A stretch of DNA of 64,000 nt from Blasia pusilla (Eukaryota > Marchantiophyta > Marchantiopsida > Blasiales): NCBI GenBank assembly GCA_050084515.1, contig CM114271.1, forward strand, positions 24,366,001-24,430,000. The letters run 5' to 3'. Below, piece by piece: positions 24,224-35,797 of the stretch. The notes beneath the pieces are model-generated. The model was given only the letters and a program-made list of their open reading frames with translations. It ran no database searches and was not told the origin of the DNA. Within the stretch, counting starts at the first letter, position 1. The number at the start of each line of letters is the position of its first letter. The position numbers and the translations under genes were made by a program.

Positions 24224-24439
24224 CACACCAAAGTGGAAAATCATCTATACTCAATTTGTAAACTTACCTAAATAGTAAGTTTTTATATATGGCTCCAAAT
24301 GAGCCGAAACAAAGGGGAAACCTGATCTCTCAGATGACATGTGGCCTTAGTAGGTCATCCTTGACCTCAAAAGGTTGTCCTCCACTTCTCGAGAAAGCTC
24401 TCTACTAGAAGTTTTCGATTTCAGACTTCACTAAATCCG

Positions 24440-24650
24440 TGTTAAGAAACTATCTTATACTCCTACTCTTAGTGGTTTTGTATGTAGCCACTTGGCTAAA
24501 ACGATGTTGTAAACTCGCTAAGCTGTGTTGTTTCTCGCTACCATCTCGACTAATATATAGTCTAGGTCTTATATGAGTATAGTTAAGGAAGTTCTTAGTA
24601 AAGTTTATATGCAAATTTATATCGGATCATACATTTCTCATATAATAGCA
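24440..24650 (+). mobile_element. Copia family B LTR (5' side, decayed)
   Basis: The stretch begins TGTTAAGAAACTATC and shares colinear words with 41,869-42,140: CTACTCTTAGTGGTT, TAGCCACTTGGC, GTTGTAAA, AGCCACCATC-type and ACTA.TATA. These are the LTR words of a second copia family. It sits upstream of family B coding remnants (25.1-26.56 kb), consistent with a 5' LTR. The exact 3' end could not be fixed. Confidence 0.5.
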
Positions 24651-25099
24651 GGCTATGAGCTTGAATAAGAATCACAATGGTTTTCATATTGGAATTTTGT
24701 AGGGTTCTAGTTGGAAAATGTAAAAGAGTTATGCTTGTAATCTTCTTGTTTGCATGAATTTATGGGGCACAATAATTAAATCCGTAACATTCACACCTCA
24801 AGCATATGTTCATCAATGCACTATACAGCGATAAACTATCCAACAAAGTGAGAAGTTAGAAAATCAAGCTTGGTCTCGAATTTACTTAATTTTGATAGGA
24901 AAACCTTTCGCTTTAATCGAACATCTTAATATAACTCAAGAAGTGTGGGCATGCATATGTCGTACTCATCCAAATACAAGGTTTTTTTTTTCTATGTATG
25001 ATAAACAGACACCAATGTAGAAATCTACTTTTGGGTTTTCAAAATCACCATAAGATTATTACAAATAATCTTGCATCCGCAAGTTTTCCTATTTTTGAT

Positions 25100-26560
25100 A
25101 TATATCTATTCACCTTTGCTATTAGCAAACTTCCGAATGAGTTGAAGTCTACTATTTAAGTGTTGATGCAAAAAGATAAACCGTTTTCCTACAATTTTCA
25201 AACTTTTCAAGGGCTTTTTTGAATTTCAAAGTCTTTCCAACCTCTTGTTTATTCTTCTAAGACAAGACAATTTTTTGAATGTAAAGAAATTGTTAAAGAT
25301 TATAGCGATGCTACCTTATATTCTTAGAATTTGTGTTTCAAACCTATAAAATAAGGTCATTGTTTAGATATGGGATTTTCTATGTATGAGTTATATATAA
25401 TAAAATGTCAATCAACACTCCACAAGCAATTTAGTTAACCGTAAGTTCATCCAATCTCTAGCATCATTACATGGGATATCTCCACAATCAACATCTACAA
25501 TAGCTACATCGACAAACGATGGTTCAAGGTCTAGATGACATTAATAACCATAATTTCTATGCAAGGTATGCTAAATCTAGACTTGTCATGCAATATATCA
25601 TAGTAAATGAAGAAGGTCGTAAGTGAGAAACGCTCTAGATTTGATTCATAGTGATTTGGAAGAACCAATGAAAACACTCAATTTTGGAAACACACCTTAT
25701 TTATGTACTTCTCTTGACAAGTATAAAAATATTCCTTTGCATGTCTATAGCTATCATAAGAAGTCACATTTATTTTTCTGCAATTCAAAAATTCTAAATC
25801 ATGGTTGAAAAGAGAAATTAGTCTCAATATTTTCATTCTCAAAATAGAGAGAGGTGATGAATACATCGACTCTTGTTTTCAAGTTTTTCTTCATTAACAT
25901 AGATGAAGAGATTTTCCTATGCAGACTAAGAATATTGAAGACTTGATTGTACTCTAAAAGAAAAGGCAAGATATATGCTTATTCATATGCTCTCTTTTTT
26001 TCGGAGAGAAGAAACTATTACAACTACCTATCTTTACAGCACCATACTCAAAATATTTTAACAACACCTTCTAAGGCTTGAAGTGGTCTCAAACCTACTC
26101 TCATAAATCTTTGAGTGTATGGTTCGCAATCATTTGCTCTCATTCTAGTTAAAAGAAGAAGACCAAGAGATTCTAAGCGCGAGTGAAGAATATATATTCC
26201 TTGGTTATCCTTTTGGTTTTAAATGCTATAAAATTTACAAATCCCACTTCAAGACACATTTTTCTCAACAAAGATGTTCTCTTCAATGCAAATACTCCTT
26301 GGCCCTCTCATTTTTTCTTTTGCTTCTCATTCTCAGATTCCATTTGATTATAAAACTTTGGACTATTAATTGTTCCTAAAGCAATAATGACACTTCAAGG
26401 AGACATTGAAATATTGGGAGATCCCCAATCAAGCATTTTACTACAAAAATTATTGAAATAGTGAGAGAGTATTTAGTAAAGATAGGTGCTAAAGCTTTGG
26501 AAAACTCATGGGACATCCAACTACTTATTTTCATCCTAGGCGTTATAAGTATCTAAGTAT
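25100..26560 (+). pseudogene. Copia family B pol, decayed (integrase and linker)
   Basis: Frame-shifted copia integrase can be followed: LDLIHSDLEEPMKTLNFGNT (frame 25,623-25,808) is the catalytic-Asp segment (LxHSD), a GGEYIDS-type segment is near 25,860, and a 'FLGYPFGFK' type segment and FLNKDVLF are at about 26,200-26,280. The end (from about 26,395) matches 5,600-5,770, just before RT starts. RT itself is missing, as repeat D begins here. There are many stops, and the element is old. Confidence 0.75.
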
Positions 26561-27620
26561 ATGGTGCTCATGCTAGGGGGGACTTAGGAAGCAAGTCTTG
26601 ATTGTGGATGGAAGGAGGAAAGACCTTGGTGTGACTCACCAAAATTGAAATTTAGACTAGCTAGGCACGAGACTAGGAATGGTGGTGGAATTGGCCGTAA
26701 AAGTAATGTTAGGTGAGAACCGTGAGACACTCACATGCGCCTTGAGACTCCTTAGACAAGAAAAAGGTGTATAAGGATAAGCGCAAGGCAAGCAAGATGT
26801 GAGAATTTTGAGCCAAACTCTAAGTCAAGGGTGAAAAGCAATGAATACATGAGTATTCAAGATGGGCGAGATGCCCTAAGAGTTGTGAAAAAATGCAGTG
26901 GACGGAAAGAAAACAACGAGAGGCCAAACGATGGGAGACTGGGAATTAAGATGGGCGCTAGCCATTAGACACATGAAATATGGGTCTAAGTTCCAAGATG
27001 CCTTTAGCGAGTCAAGAGTTTCAAAATCTGAAGAAGCCTCCGCCTAACCATCTTGAGAGATAACTAGTCAAATGAAGGTCCACGGATCGCAACCCATGTT
27101 TGGATTGAGGGTCAAATTAAGGGCTCAAGGGAGACAATGGGGAAGGAGGGGTTTCCATGGAGAGCCAAAAAAATACCCATTTGGGGAGGAGGGGGGGAGA
27201 CACTCTCCCTCCCTACTCGCTCAAGATCATGAAGAAGGAATCAACCTTGATGTGTGTTTGGATGTGTTTCAGATTTGAGTTAAGGCACTATTTTGGACAC
27301 ACCTTAAGGGATTAACCAATGGGCTCTGAAGATAGGTAAGAAACTTAAGGATTGGGTTCAAGTCTTGGGAAAGAGGGTTCCTAGGGAGATGGTATACACT
27401 TGGGGAGGCTTGACTTAATTGCCTCTTGACTACGTTAAGAACGCCCAATCTGTTGAGTCTTTGAGACTTAACCTAAGCTTTTCGATCGCAAAGCTCAAGA
27501 TTAATAGTGTTTCAAGGCAAAGCAAGAAGGAGTAGAGGTTGAGATCTATAGGGCTAGGAAATCATCACAAAAATCTATACAAGTATACATTTATGACTAT
27601 GCTTGCTCAAATATTCTTAT
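26560..27620 (+). repeat. Repeat D, copy 1 (unclassified dispersed element)
   Basis: Over 1 kb is colinear with 34,262-34,987 plus 40,257-40,560. Anchors are GATTGTGGAT, GAATACATGAGTA, AAGATGGGCGAGA, CCATCTTGA, GTTTGGATTGAG, GGGGAAGG.GGG and TTGAGTCTTTG.GACT. It is purine-rich with no motif-bearing frame; the frame 27,072-27,278 is not recognisable. Because copy 2 is uninterrupted except for a copia insertion, this copy shows the empty site of that insertion. Its class (large LTR, leader region or other) is unknown. Confidence 0.75.
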
Positions 27621-28317
27621 ATGTTCTCCAATTCAATATAATCCAATCACTAGGATAGAAGTTCTTTCTAGTGAGTGAATTATGAGTGAATTACATGTAA
27701 GTTTTTCGCCACTCATTTATGAGCACTTAAAGTTGCAAAAAAAATGTGAGTCATTTACAAGCGCCTTGCAAGCCTTTTATGGTTGAATTATGACTCGATT
27801 ATGAGTGTAAGAAAGAGGAAACTTTAAGACATGTAGTTGTTGCAATTTTCAAGTCCAATACTAGTACAACTCTCGCAAATCACAAATCCGCTAAAAATGT
27901 ATATTGATCTAAGTGTCTCAAAATTTTAAAAAAATACCATTGTGAATCATGGTTAATGCATACATAAGCATTTCAACTATCAAAGTATATTGATATTGTT
28001 GAAAATAATATAGGTCGTCACTGGTGGGAGCATATGTGGGCTTGGATAATATTTTTTAAAGCACACATAACGGGTAGACAAATATGTGACAATATTTCGT
28101 ACCAAATTCCACAAGGTTCTCATAGATATACTTTTGTTGATACAATTTTATTTTTTTGGTGTGCCATGTCTCTTATCACATAAAGTCGTAAGATTAATAA
28201 GTGATGAAGCTCTTCCATGTCAACCATTGCAAAAATGGTTTCAATCTGAATTTAAAATTATTCTTTGTGAATGACATTATCCACTAAAATAGCAAGATAA
28301 TCTCATTCACACTTTTT
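27621..28317. other. No gene recognised
   Basis: AT-rich DNA. The first 200 bases contain repeated GAGTGAATTATGAGT-type words, also seen in looser form near 40,905-41,030, so repeat D may extend to about 27,830. Confidence 0.45.
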
Positions 28318-28378
28318 ACATTAGTGAAAAGAGGAGCATGAACAAATTAGTTTTTCATGCTCCTCTTTTCACTAATGT
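28318..28378. repeat. Perfect hairpin with 25-bp arms
   Basis: Positions 28,318-28,342 and 28,354-28,378 are perfect reverse complements around an 11-base loop. The arms carry AGAGGAGCATGAA and its complement. Perfect arms in otherwise decayed DNA suggest recent origin or selection. A foldback RNA from it would have a 25-bp duplex. No gene can be linked to it. The frames 28,397-28,669 (+) and 28,347-28,679 (-) next to it overlap each other and are not recognised. Confidence 0.95.
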
Positions 28379-29165
28379 CGTGAGCCTTATAACCAAATGC
28401 ATACCAATGTGAAATATCAAAATCTTGTGGGATTTCATTACGATGGAGACACACCAAAGTCTCATGAGTCAGACATAAGTTGCAGAAGGGAGACACAAGC
28501 CTTGATGGACATCTTAGAAGATGGTGGTTGTAACTTGGAAGAACATAATCAAACATTGTGTGAGAAGAGTTCAAGTCCCACAAGAGTTGGACTCCAAGGA
28601 GACTACAAATCAACTTGGAACTCGACAAAGCGTTCAGGGGTTCTCCAAGTTGTAGGTCATAATTGTTAGATACACTCAAAGAAAATGGTGGTTTTTATAA
28701 CTAGGAGTAAAGTGATTGAGGTTCTTTATGACTTGAAGGTTGGACTATAATGTATCTTGATCATATGGAAGCCATGTCATACCGTATAATAGTCAATTTA
28801 TAGTTATATAAAAAATATGACTTAATCATTAAAATTTTGTGGGATATGGCCGGGTCATATTTGAAATAAGTTTGTAACTTTTAAGTCTTTTGTGTAGTTA
28901 TACTATAAATTCATATTGACTCACTTCTGTAAGAATTAAAAAATAAATTAACACCTCAAGCCATGAGCTAATATTAAATCAGGTACACCAACTTAGGTGG
29001 AAAAAAATGACGTGGCTCCCATATTTTTATTTAGCCTACTTAGGTGGTAGATGGCACACATCTCAATCACCAAAAGCTCATGGCGTGCGAGCAAAGAAGG
29101 GTTCGTTGATGAGGAGGGAATGAAAAGAGCTAGAATCCAATAAGGGAATATGAGTGAAAGGATGT

Positions 29166-29277
29166 GATACAAGGTTGAGGTGAGCTAGGATGGAAGAGGG
29201 TTGAGGGGAGTGAGAGGGATTGATACAAGGGTAAGGTGAATTGGGGTGGAAGAGGGTTGAGGGGAGTGAGGGAGGAA
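29166..29277 (+). repeat. Two tandem copies of a 56-bp unit
   Basis: Both units begin GATACAAGG and contain GGAAGAGGGTTGAGGGGAGTGAG; they start at 29,166 and 29,222. The surrounding 29,090-29,430 is strongly purine-rich on this strand. The proline-rich frames on the other strand are translations of this bias. Confidence 0.85.
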
Positions 29278-29540
29278 GCAAGTAGGGAAGGCTAGGTTGA
29301 GGGCTGAGCCAAGAGAGGGTCCAATAAATCTTGAGGAAGTTGCAATGAGAGAGACAGAGAGAGCATAGGTGAGAGAGGGCAAAGGAGAGCCAGGGTGGAC
29401 GGAGGAAGAGTGGACAAGGTTGAGCTTGAGAGGGCCAATGGATTTTTGAGAACAAATTTCAGCAAAAGAAGGTGATAGAGATTGCATAACAACCTAAAGC
29501 AACTCCATGACCTAGCCAACCTTATTTGACAACCTCCCGA

Positions 29541-29545
<5 letters not shown>

Positions 29546-29582
<37 letters not shown>
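29546..29582. repeat. (TC)n microsatellite
   Basis: About 18 TC dinucleotides inside the CACTA-like element. The minus-strand frame across it gives only Arg-Glu repeats. The remaining interior 29,583-32,960 holds no recognised feature. Confidence 0.95.
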
Positions 29583-29583
<1 letters not shown>

Positions 29584-32500
29584 AATAGTTGAGATATTGA
29601 TCGAGTGTCAACTTGCAAAACTAAGTCCATTGGCCCTCTTGCTACCCTCTTGCTCAAAATAATTCCTTGACCTTTTTTCACTCTTCTAATGCCTTTAAAA
29701 AAATAGTGATCTTGAATCAAAAGATGTAGAAGATCGATCGTTTCTTTGAATGGCCTCACAAATAATTTCTCTACTTTTTATCCTTACTAATGGACTTAGT
29801 TTTCCACAATATTGTTTGGCTAAGCTTAGGTCTTGACAATATGATGGTCCTGATAAGCAAGGTTAGATCACTACTCATGGGAATGGTGGGATTTGCATCT
29901 TAGTTCATATGCTGGAAGTGTCTTTAAAGGGTTTAGGGTTTAAATAAGTATCTTAATTCAAGAAATATTTTTGACAAGTAAATTTTTCTCTTTCCCATAA
30001 TGGCCTCACTTTTTGAAAAATTTTGTATGATTAATGTAGGGTTGGAAGTGGTACCAAGAGCCGTAGTGTCAGCTTAAAGGCAAAGGCTAAAATTATTTCC
30101 TCTGATATATAGGATGAACTTAAATGTAGTGAATCTTTGTCTTTGCTAGAGTGCCATCTCTTCGTGCACCGCATGTCTATTTGAGCTATGGATAGTTCCC
30201 CACCACACCATGCTTGTGTTTTTTGTCTATGTTCATGAGCTTTCTTGATTGACTTTAATTCTTTTGTCTCTATGCTTCATTTTTTGGGCAATTGGTGTGT
30301 GAATCAATGGGATGTAGTTTTTGTATGTATATATTAGTTATTAGTATTTTTTCAATGTAATATTGTAGTGTTGCCTTATGGAAGTCCCACACATTGTGTA
30401 TTAGGTAAATGTTTTTTTTGGTTAGCAAGCATAGAAAATTGTTGGTTTTTTTTACCTAGATTTGGACTTGATGCATGGTATGTTCATCTACATTTCCTCT
30501 GGCACTTTAGCAGTCGGGCTGGTCAATCCTCTTGCCTCTATATAAACAGAAGACATTGTGCTTAGACTAGTGATGATTGCCAAACTGTCACCATATCCAA
30601 AGAGTGGAAACCGTAGACAAGGGAGTAGTTGGGCCAAATACTTGTGGGCAATACCTATCGATAGGATGGTGAAGAAGTGAATCCCTACAAATCTCATGTA
30701 GAATGGTCGACACCACTACATTTCTTTTTCAAGCTCGTGTTGGGGCATAAAGTAGTAAGTTCTCTAGAGTGAACCCCTTAGTTTCATAAACCCTAAACCC
30801 TATTGAGACTTTTCATTCTTATAAATGCTGGTTGTACCCAAGTAAGCATGTTATCAATTTTAGCTAATGCTTCACCCTATGGACACCACTTTGCTTTAAA
30901 AGTCGGCACGTGAACTTCCTCATAAACTTTCTTGTCTATTCTAAACAAACCAAAGGGAAGTTGAGATCGTCTATTCACACTCAAAAAACCTTTTTTGATG
31001 GAAGGACAACTACTCCAAATTTTAAAAATTAATTTTCTCCTTCAACCACCCTCCCTCTTTAGTTCAAAGGTTTCCATTCTTTTACCCTTGTCTCCATCAA
31101 AACCCTCTTCATCTCTTAATTTTATGGCCTCTTCTGTGATACTTCTCTCTCAGTTTATATTGCCTCGCCTTGGCCGTTGCCATGGTGGCATGAAGTTGCT
31201 TATGGATAGGTCCAAGGCATGTAGGTTCTTTGTCACTCATCTATCTTCTGTTTGGTCTTGTTAACCTTGGCCCTAGAAAGGCACGTGCAACAAACTATCT
31301 TCAACCTATTTCTAAGGGAGAAACTTTATAAGATTACAATTTTTGTTATTTAAAATATCATAAGCATGTTTTCCATAATGCTATTGTCTCCCTTTTCTCT
31401 ATAAGAATGTTTGTAAGCCATTTGGTTAATTTGAATGTATACGATTGTTGTAAGGGTCTAATTCAATGTGCGATTTTCTAACACATATCATTCAATTTGG
31501 TAAATAGAGCACGCTACACAATGGGAATTGAACATGTACATTGGGTATCCACTTTATCACATGGAAAAAAGGGTATTCTATAGTGGGATTTTGGTTTTAT
31601 GTCTAAGGGTAAGTCCAAATTTTCATAGACAGGTGGTCGTGCACGAGGGAGGAATGCCTTATGCAAAGGAGCATGAACATGATCTATCTATTCAACTCCA
31701 CGATAACTTACCATGTAGACCTAGAGTGTAGTCTTTGGTTCAACAAATTGAAATTCTACTCATTAAACTTCAAGTGATCATATGTCATTCTCGTCACCAT
31801 TGGTATTGGTATTGGCATGAACATGTTGAGAACTAGCGCTTTCATACAAAAACTCACAATGAAGATAAATCTAGTTTTTTTAGTAAACTTTTAGGGTGCA
31901 TTAGGTTCATGGCAATATTTCTACATATCTTAAATATTTATAGATTTAGTGTTATAAATGGAGGAATATTTGTACTAGGTGGGATCTTTGAAGCTATCAA
32001 GATTTCTACCTCTCGAAGATTAGACCTTCAACAAGGTAAAATCTCGTTTTGTATTCTATATTATAAGTCATTTTTCGGACTTATCGTGATTAGTGACTCA
32101 CTCGTCTATCTTGTGTTTGTAGCTCCGAGTGGGAGATGAATTCACCTAAAAAAACCCAAAATTAGTAGGAAAATATTGGGAAGTGCTGTGGTTGGGGGTT
32201 TAAGTGGACGAGACAAGTTTCACAAGAGTGAAATTCCTCCAGGACTTATGTGAGTGGAACTTAAGATTATACATATTGTTGTCTTGGATCATAACTATTA
32301 ACTTGTGGTTTCCAAATGAGCATGAATTTCCATCCCAATACACCTTGGCTAATTCTCTTGGGAGTTCCATGCTTTGGCTTGAATTGATGATCGGTTTAGT
32401 AACATTTTTTGATATTTTGTTTCATATGCAATTTGGACAGGGTAGGAATAGTATGTATTCAACTAGATGGAGCAATCTTCACGATATGCGATGGGCCAAT

Positions 32501-32960
32501 TTGTAATTTTTTTTAGCAACACATACGTCCCCATTATTTGTATCTTTTTGTGTTTCTTACATCTTCCCAATATTTTAAATTCTATCTGATCCCTCCTCAC
32601 GTTGTCAATCTTACACTTGTTAGTGGGAGCAAAAACAAAATACTGCATAGAAGGTATTATCTAGTGGGTTTTCATTCTTAGCTTTCCTGATTCAATGATT
32701 TAGATATGGATTTAGTACAAGGAGCATGATTTCCTTCTTAAAGCAGAGACATTTCTTGCATTTAAATTGTATTAAATGCCACTCACTATAAACTACTCGG
32801 AATGTCACCTAATTTTGGTCATATTAATTGGCATGAAGTAATTAAAAATTATCATATGTGATACTTGAGTCATAAAGATAAAATAAAGTCACATACGGAG
32901 CACATGGAGTTTAGTTTAAAAAACACAATAACATTAGAGAGTCACATAAATCCAACTTGG

Positions 32961-33262
32961 GTCATTTTAGACAAATCAAATTGATCAATCTGACTTAATC
33001 ATATTTCATGACTCATGCACACTCAATCATTTAGACAAATAAAAAATATCAATGTCCCAATTCGATTCAGTCATATTTTATGATTCCGTCATCTATAGTA
33101 ATTTAGACAAATCGTAGTGATTACCATGTCTGGGTCATATTTTATGACTCGGTCATGTACAATCATTTAAACATATCAAAGTGATCTAAATGACGAAGTC
33201 ATACATAATGACTTAGTCATTTAGACCAATCTGAGAGATGAATATGACTCAATCATAAATTT
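32961..33262 (+). repeat. Subterminal tandem repeats of the CACTA-like element
   Basis: Five diverged units open with CATTTAGACAAAT (about 32,964, 33,028, 33,100, 33,164 and 33,218; spacing 54-72 bp). Each contains TGACT(C/T).(A/G)GTCAT words. Repeats of this kind near an end are the usual binding array of a CACTA transposase (family knowledge); binding here is an inference. Confidence 0.75.
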
Positions 33263-33550
33263 TTTTTGCCATGTGTAAACACGTAACTTGTTTAATTCAT
33301 GTAACTGTAATTTTATAAGCTTACATGGAAATCATAATATAGAACTAGATTCTTGGATTCGTGACTTGTTGATATGTTACTCATTGTAAATAATGGCTAG
33401 GGTTATCCCAAAATGACTCTAGTTATGGCTTGGTACATAACTAGGACTTTATGACTCCATAAGTCACTAGTCATTGTCAATCATTTATGAATATACATGA
33501 CTTGCGTAAGTCCTATGGGCAAGTTATAAAAACCATGATTTTTCCTAGTG

Positions 33551-34987
33551 ATATAAGATGGATTTGAGATGAATGGGATGACGTTTGAAAGCTTGTGAGA
33601 AAATAGTTCCAATGTATTGAAGATTTAGAAAAATCTAGAGCAAGATTCCAAAAATAATTATAGAACTATTGAGATGATAGTTGGGTTGAGGGCCACAACG
33701 AGAGGTCCAAAAATATTTCCCTAGATAAAGGGAAGGGGTGGATTTCTCCACAACTATATGTAAAAGAGAGGGTGTCCAAGGATGTTTGGAATGCAAATCG
33801 CTTGGGAATGAGCCAAGGGCACGAAAAATGGATTTAGAGTTTGGTTTTGGAGTTTTGACACCATGCCACGTCTTTGTAGTCGGATGATGGATGTCAATCT
33901 TGGACCTTGATCCATGACCTAGATATTGTGTTCTAGTTAGAGACTCGTTCAAGGTCCATGAGGAAATTGGGATCACCGGGCATGCTAGCTTTATACTTAG
34001 TCCTTAGATTATCAAATCTATCCCAAGTTTTGAATGACTTGCTTGTGTTGGGGAGTGAGGGGTTAGATTGATATCTCACTTATCTAGAGTTGGTGAGATT
34101 GAGGGATGATCCAAAACCTAGACTTGGGAGATGCAAGTTTGGTTGACCCAAACTGTAGCTAATTGAGTGTTTGGATGCAGATCAATAAGGAGAGCACAAT
34201 CTATTGAACGTAATATTTCTCAATCCACAAAACGCCGCGAATAGCTAAGTCTCTAACCCATACACAAGTGGGGGATACAGGAAGCGAGTCATGATTGTGG
34301 ATTCAAGGAGGAAAGATCTACCAAAGTTGTAACCTAGACTAGTTAGTCGTGAGACTAGGAAGGGCGGCAAAACCAATTGTGGGACTAACGCCAGGCAAGA
34401 TATGCAAGTCTTGTGACTAGCTTTAGGTGAGAAATGGACGTAGCTATTCCCAAGGACAAAGCTAAGGAAAGCAAGGTTTGAGACCTTAGAGCCAAATGTC
34501 ATGTCAGGGGCGAGAAAGCAAAGAATACATGAGTAGTTAAGATGGGCGAGACGCCATGTGACTGGTCACAAAACGCAAAGGGCGGAAAGACAACCATGAG
34601 ACCCCAAACAGGGAGTCAAGAGGGACGCTAACCAAGATACTTATGAAATACGGGTTCAACATCCAAGATGCATTTGGAGAGCCGAGATTTTCATAAGTTG
34701 TAAGATGCCTCCTCCAAGCCATCTTGATGAATAATTAGTCCAACGTTGGTTTGCGGACCACGAACGACGTTTGGATTGAGAGCCAAATTCAAGGGCCCAA
34801 GCTCGAGTGGGACATTGGGGAAGGTGGGTTTACCCTGAGAACCCGTGAAGTACCTATAGGGGAGGAAATTATACCTCTCTACTTGCTCAAGCCCTTAAGC
34901 CAAGAATTAATCGTAATGATTGTTTGGTTGTGTTTCAAGTTTCAGATAAGAGACGCACCTTGAGGAATTAACTAACGCGCTCTAGTT
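33551..34987 (+). repeat. Repeat D, copy 2, left part
   Basis: From about 33,980 to 34,230 it matches copy 3 at 54,990-55,260 (AAGTTTTGAATGACTT, TTGGGGAGTGA, GATCCA.A..AGACT..). From 34,262 to 34,987 it matches copy 1. It is cut at 34,987 by the copia element and resumes at 40,257. The piece 33,551-33,960 is unassigned; the minus-strand frame 33,635-33,976 has no motif. Confidence 0.75.
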
Positions 34988-35281
34988 TATGGAAGATTGA
35001 GTTACAGTCAACCTCATGAGACACCTGAATTACTATATTTGGTACTCACACAAACTAGGGAAGCTTAATTTTGGTTAGTCAATTAAGCACGATTATCTTA
35101 ACTAGGATTAGTTAATCACAGTTGGTCTAACTCGAGATTATGGTTAAGGTTAGGGTTAGGGTTGCTTGTACATACCCTATATAATTAAGAAGAGGACCAA
35201 CCTCCACTCATTCTCTCATTGCAAATTTCGTTCTCCATCAAGGGTTTTCCACCAGTTATGATCGTTTAGCAGTTTTCCACA
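34988..35281 (+). mobile_element. 5' LTR of the copia element
   Basis: Starts TATGGAAGATTGAG and ends ...TTTTCCACA. It contains GGTTAGGGTTAGGGTT (about 35,148-35,163) and a TATATAA promoter word at 35,178-35,184. Relative to the 3' LTR it has lost a stretch of about 25 bp near 35,240 (the GTGGTGTGTGAGTGTGAG block). Confidence 0.93.
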
Positions 35282-35294
35282 TGGTATCAAAGCG
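35282..35294 (+). promoter_or_regulatory. Primer-binding site for reverse transcription
   Basis: TGGTATCAAAGCG directly follows the 5' LTR. It differs at one base from TGGTATCAGAGC, the usual initiator-methionine tRNA complement of plant copia elements. Confidence 0.9.
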
Positions 35295-35797
35295 GGAGGA
35301 GAATATCACTTGAAATTCTTGGAATTTGAAGAGAGAAGAGAGGTAAGAGAAGGAACAATTTCAGTTTGGGAGAAGGAAATTTTACTCAAAGCTCAGTGGG
35401 TGCAGATTTCGAGTGGAGCTTTGACGATGATAAAACTTTGGAGGTATTTTTTAGGGCTTTTCCGGTTGATTCAACCGTCTGGATCCGTTTCGGCTAGATT
35501 AACGCCTAAGGCTACTTCTAGCCTTCTTGTAGAGCTCGTCAAGAGATTTCCAACATATCTAAAATCGCTCGATTCTGACACTCTAAGCTCCTGCAGTAGC
35601 AATTTCACTGTAGGAAAGTACAATTAGTGAAGAAAAGGTGTGCAGTTTGCTCTCTAGAGGCCAAGTTCGACTAGTTCTTTCATACACTTCATCAATTTTG
35701 GCAAATTTTGGGTCGATTTCTGTGTAGGAGTGGTCTATGCTTCACTTAGAGCAGTAGAAAGCCTGAAATTACATTTTTGTGAGTGAAATCGTTTATC

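Larger units (their letters stand above)
28673..33550. mobile_element. CACTA-like DNA transposon, non-autonomous, with matching ends and ATA duplication
   Basis: The left end reads CACTCAAAGAAAATGGTGG then TTTTTATAACT. The right end, reverse complemented, reads CACTAGGAAAAATCATGG then TTTTTATAACT. ATA precedes the left end (28,670-28,672) and follows the right end (33,551-33,553), a 3-bp duplication as CACTA elements make. Both subterminal regions carry repeated TGACT/GTCAT words, most densely at 32,961-33,260. No transposase or TNP-type protein can be recognised among the short frames inside (for example 29,078-29,455 minus, 30,995-31,264 and 32,204-32,506), so it would depend on an autonomous relative. 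Confidence 0.7.

Noticed and set aside
29078-29759. Proline/serine-rich minus-strand frames
   Set aside because: They overlap one another in different frames and reflect purine-rich tandem repeats and a TC microsatellite.
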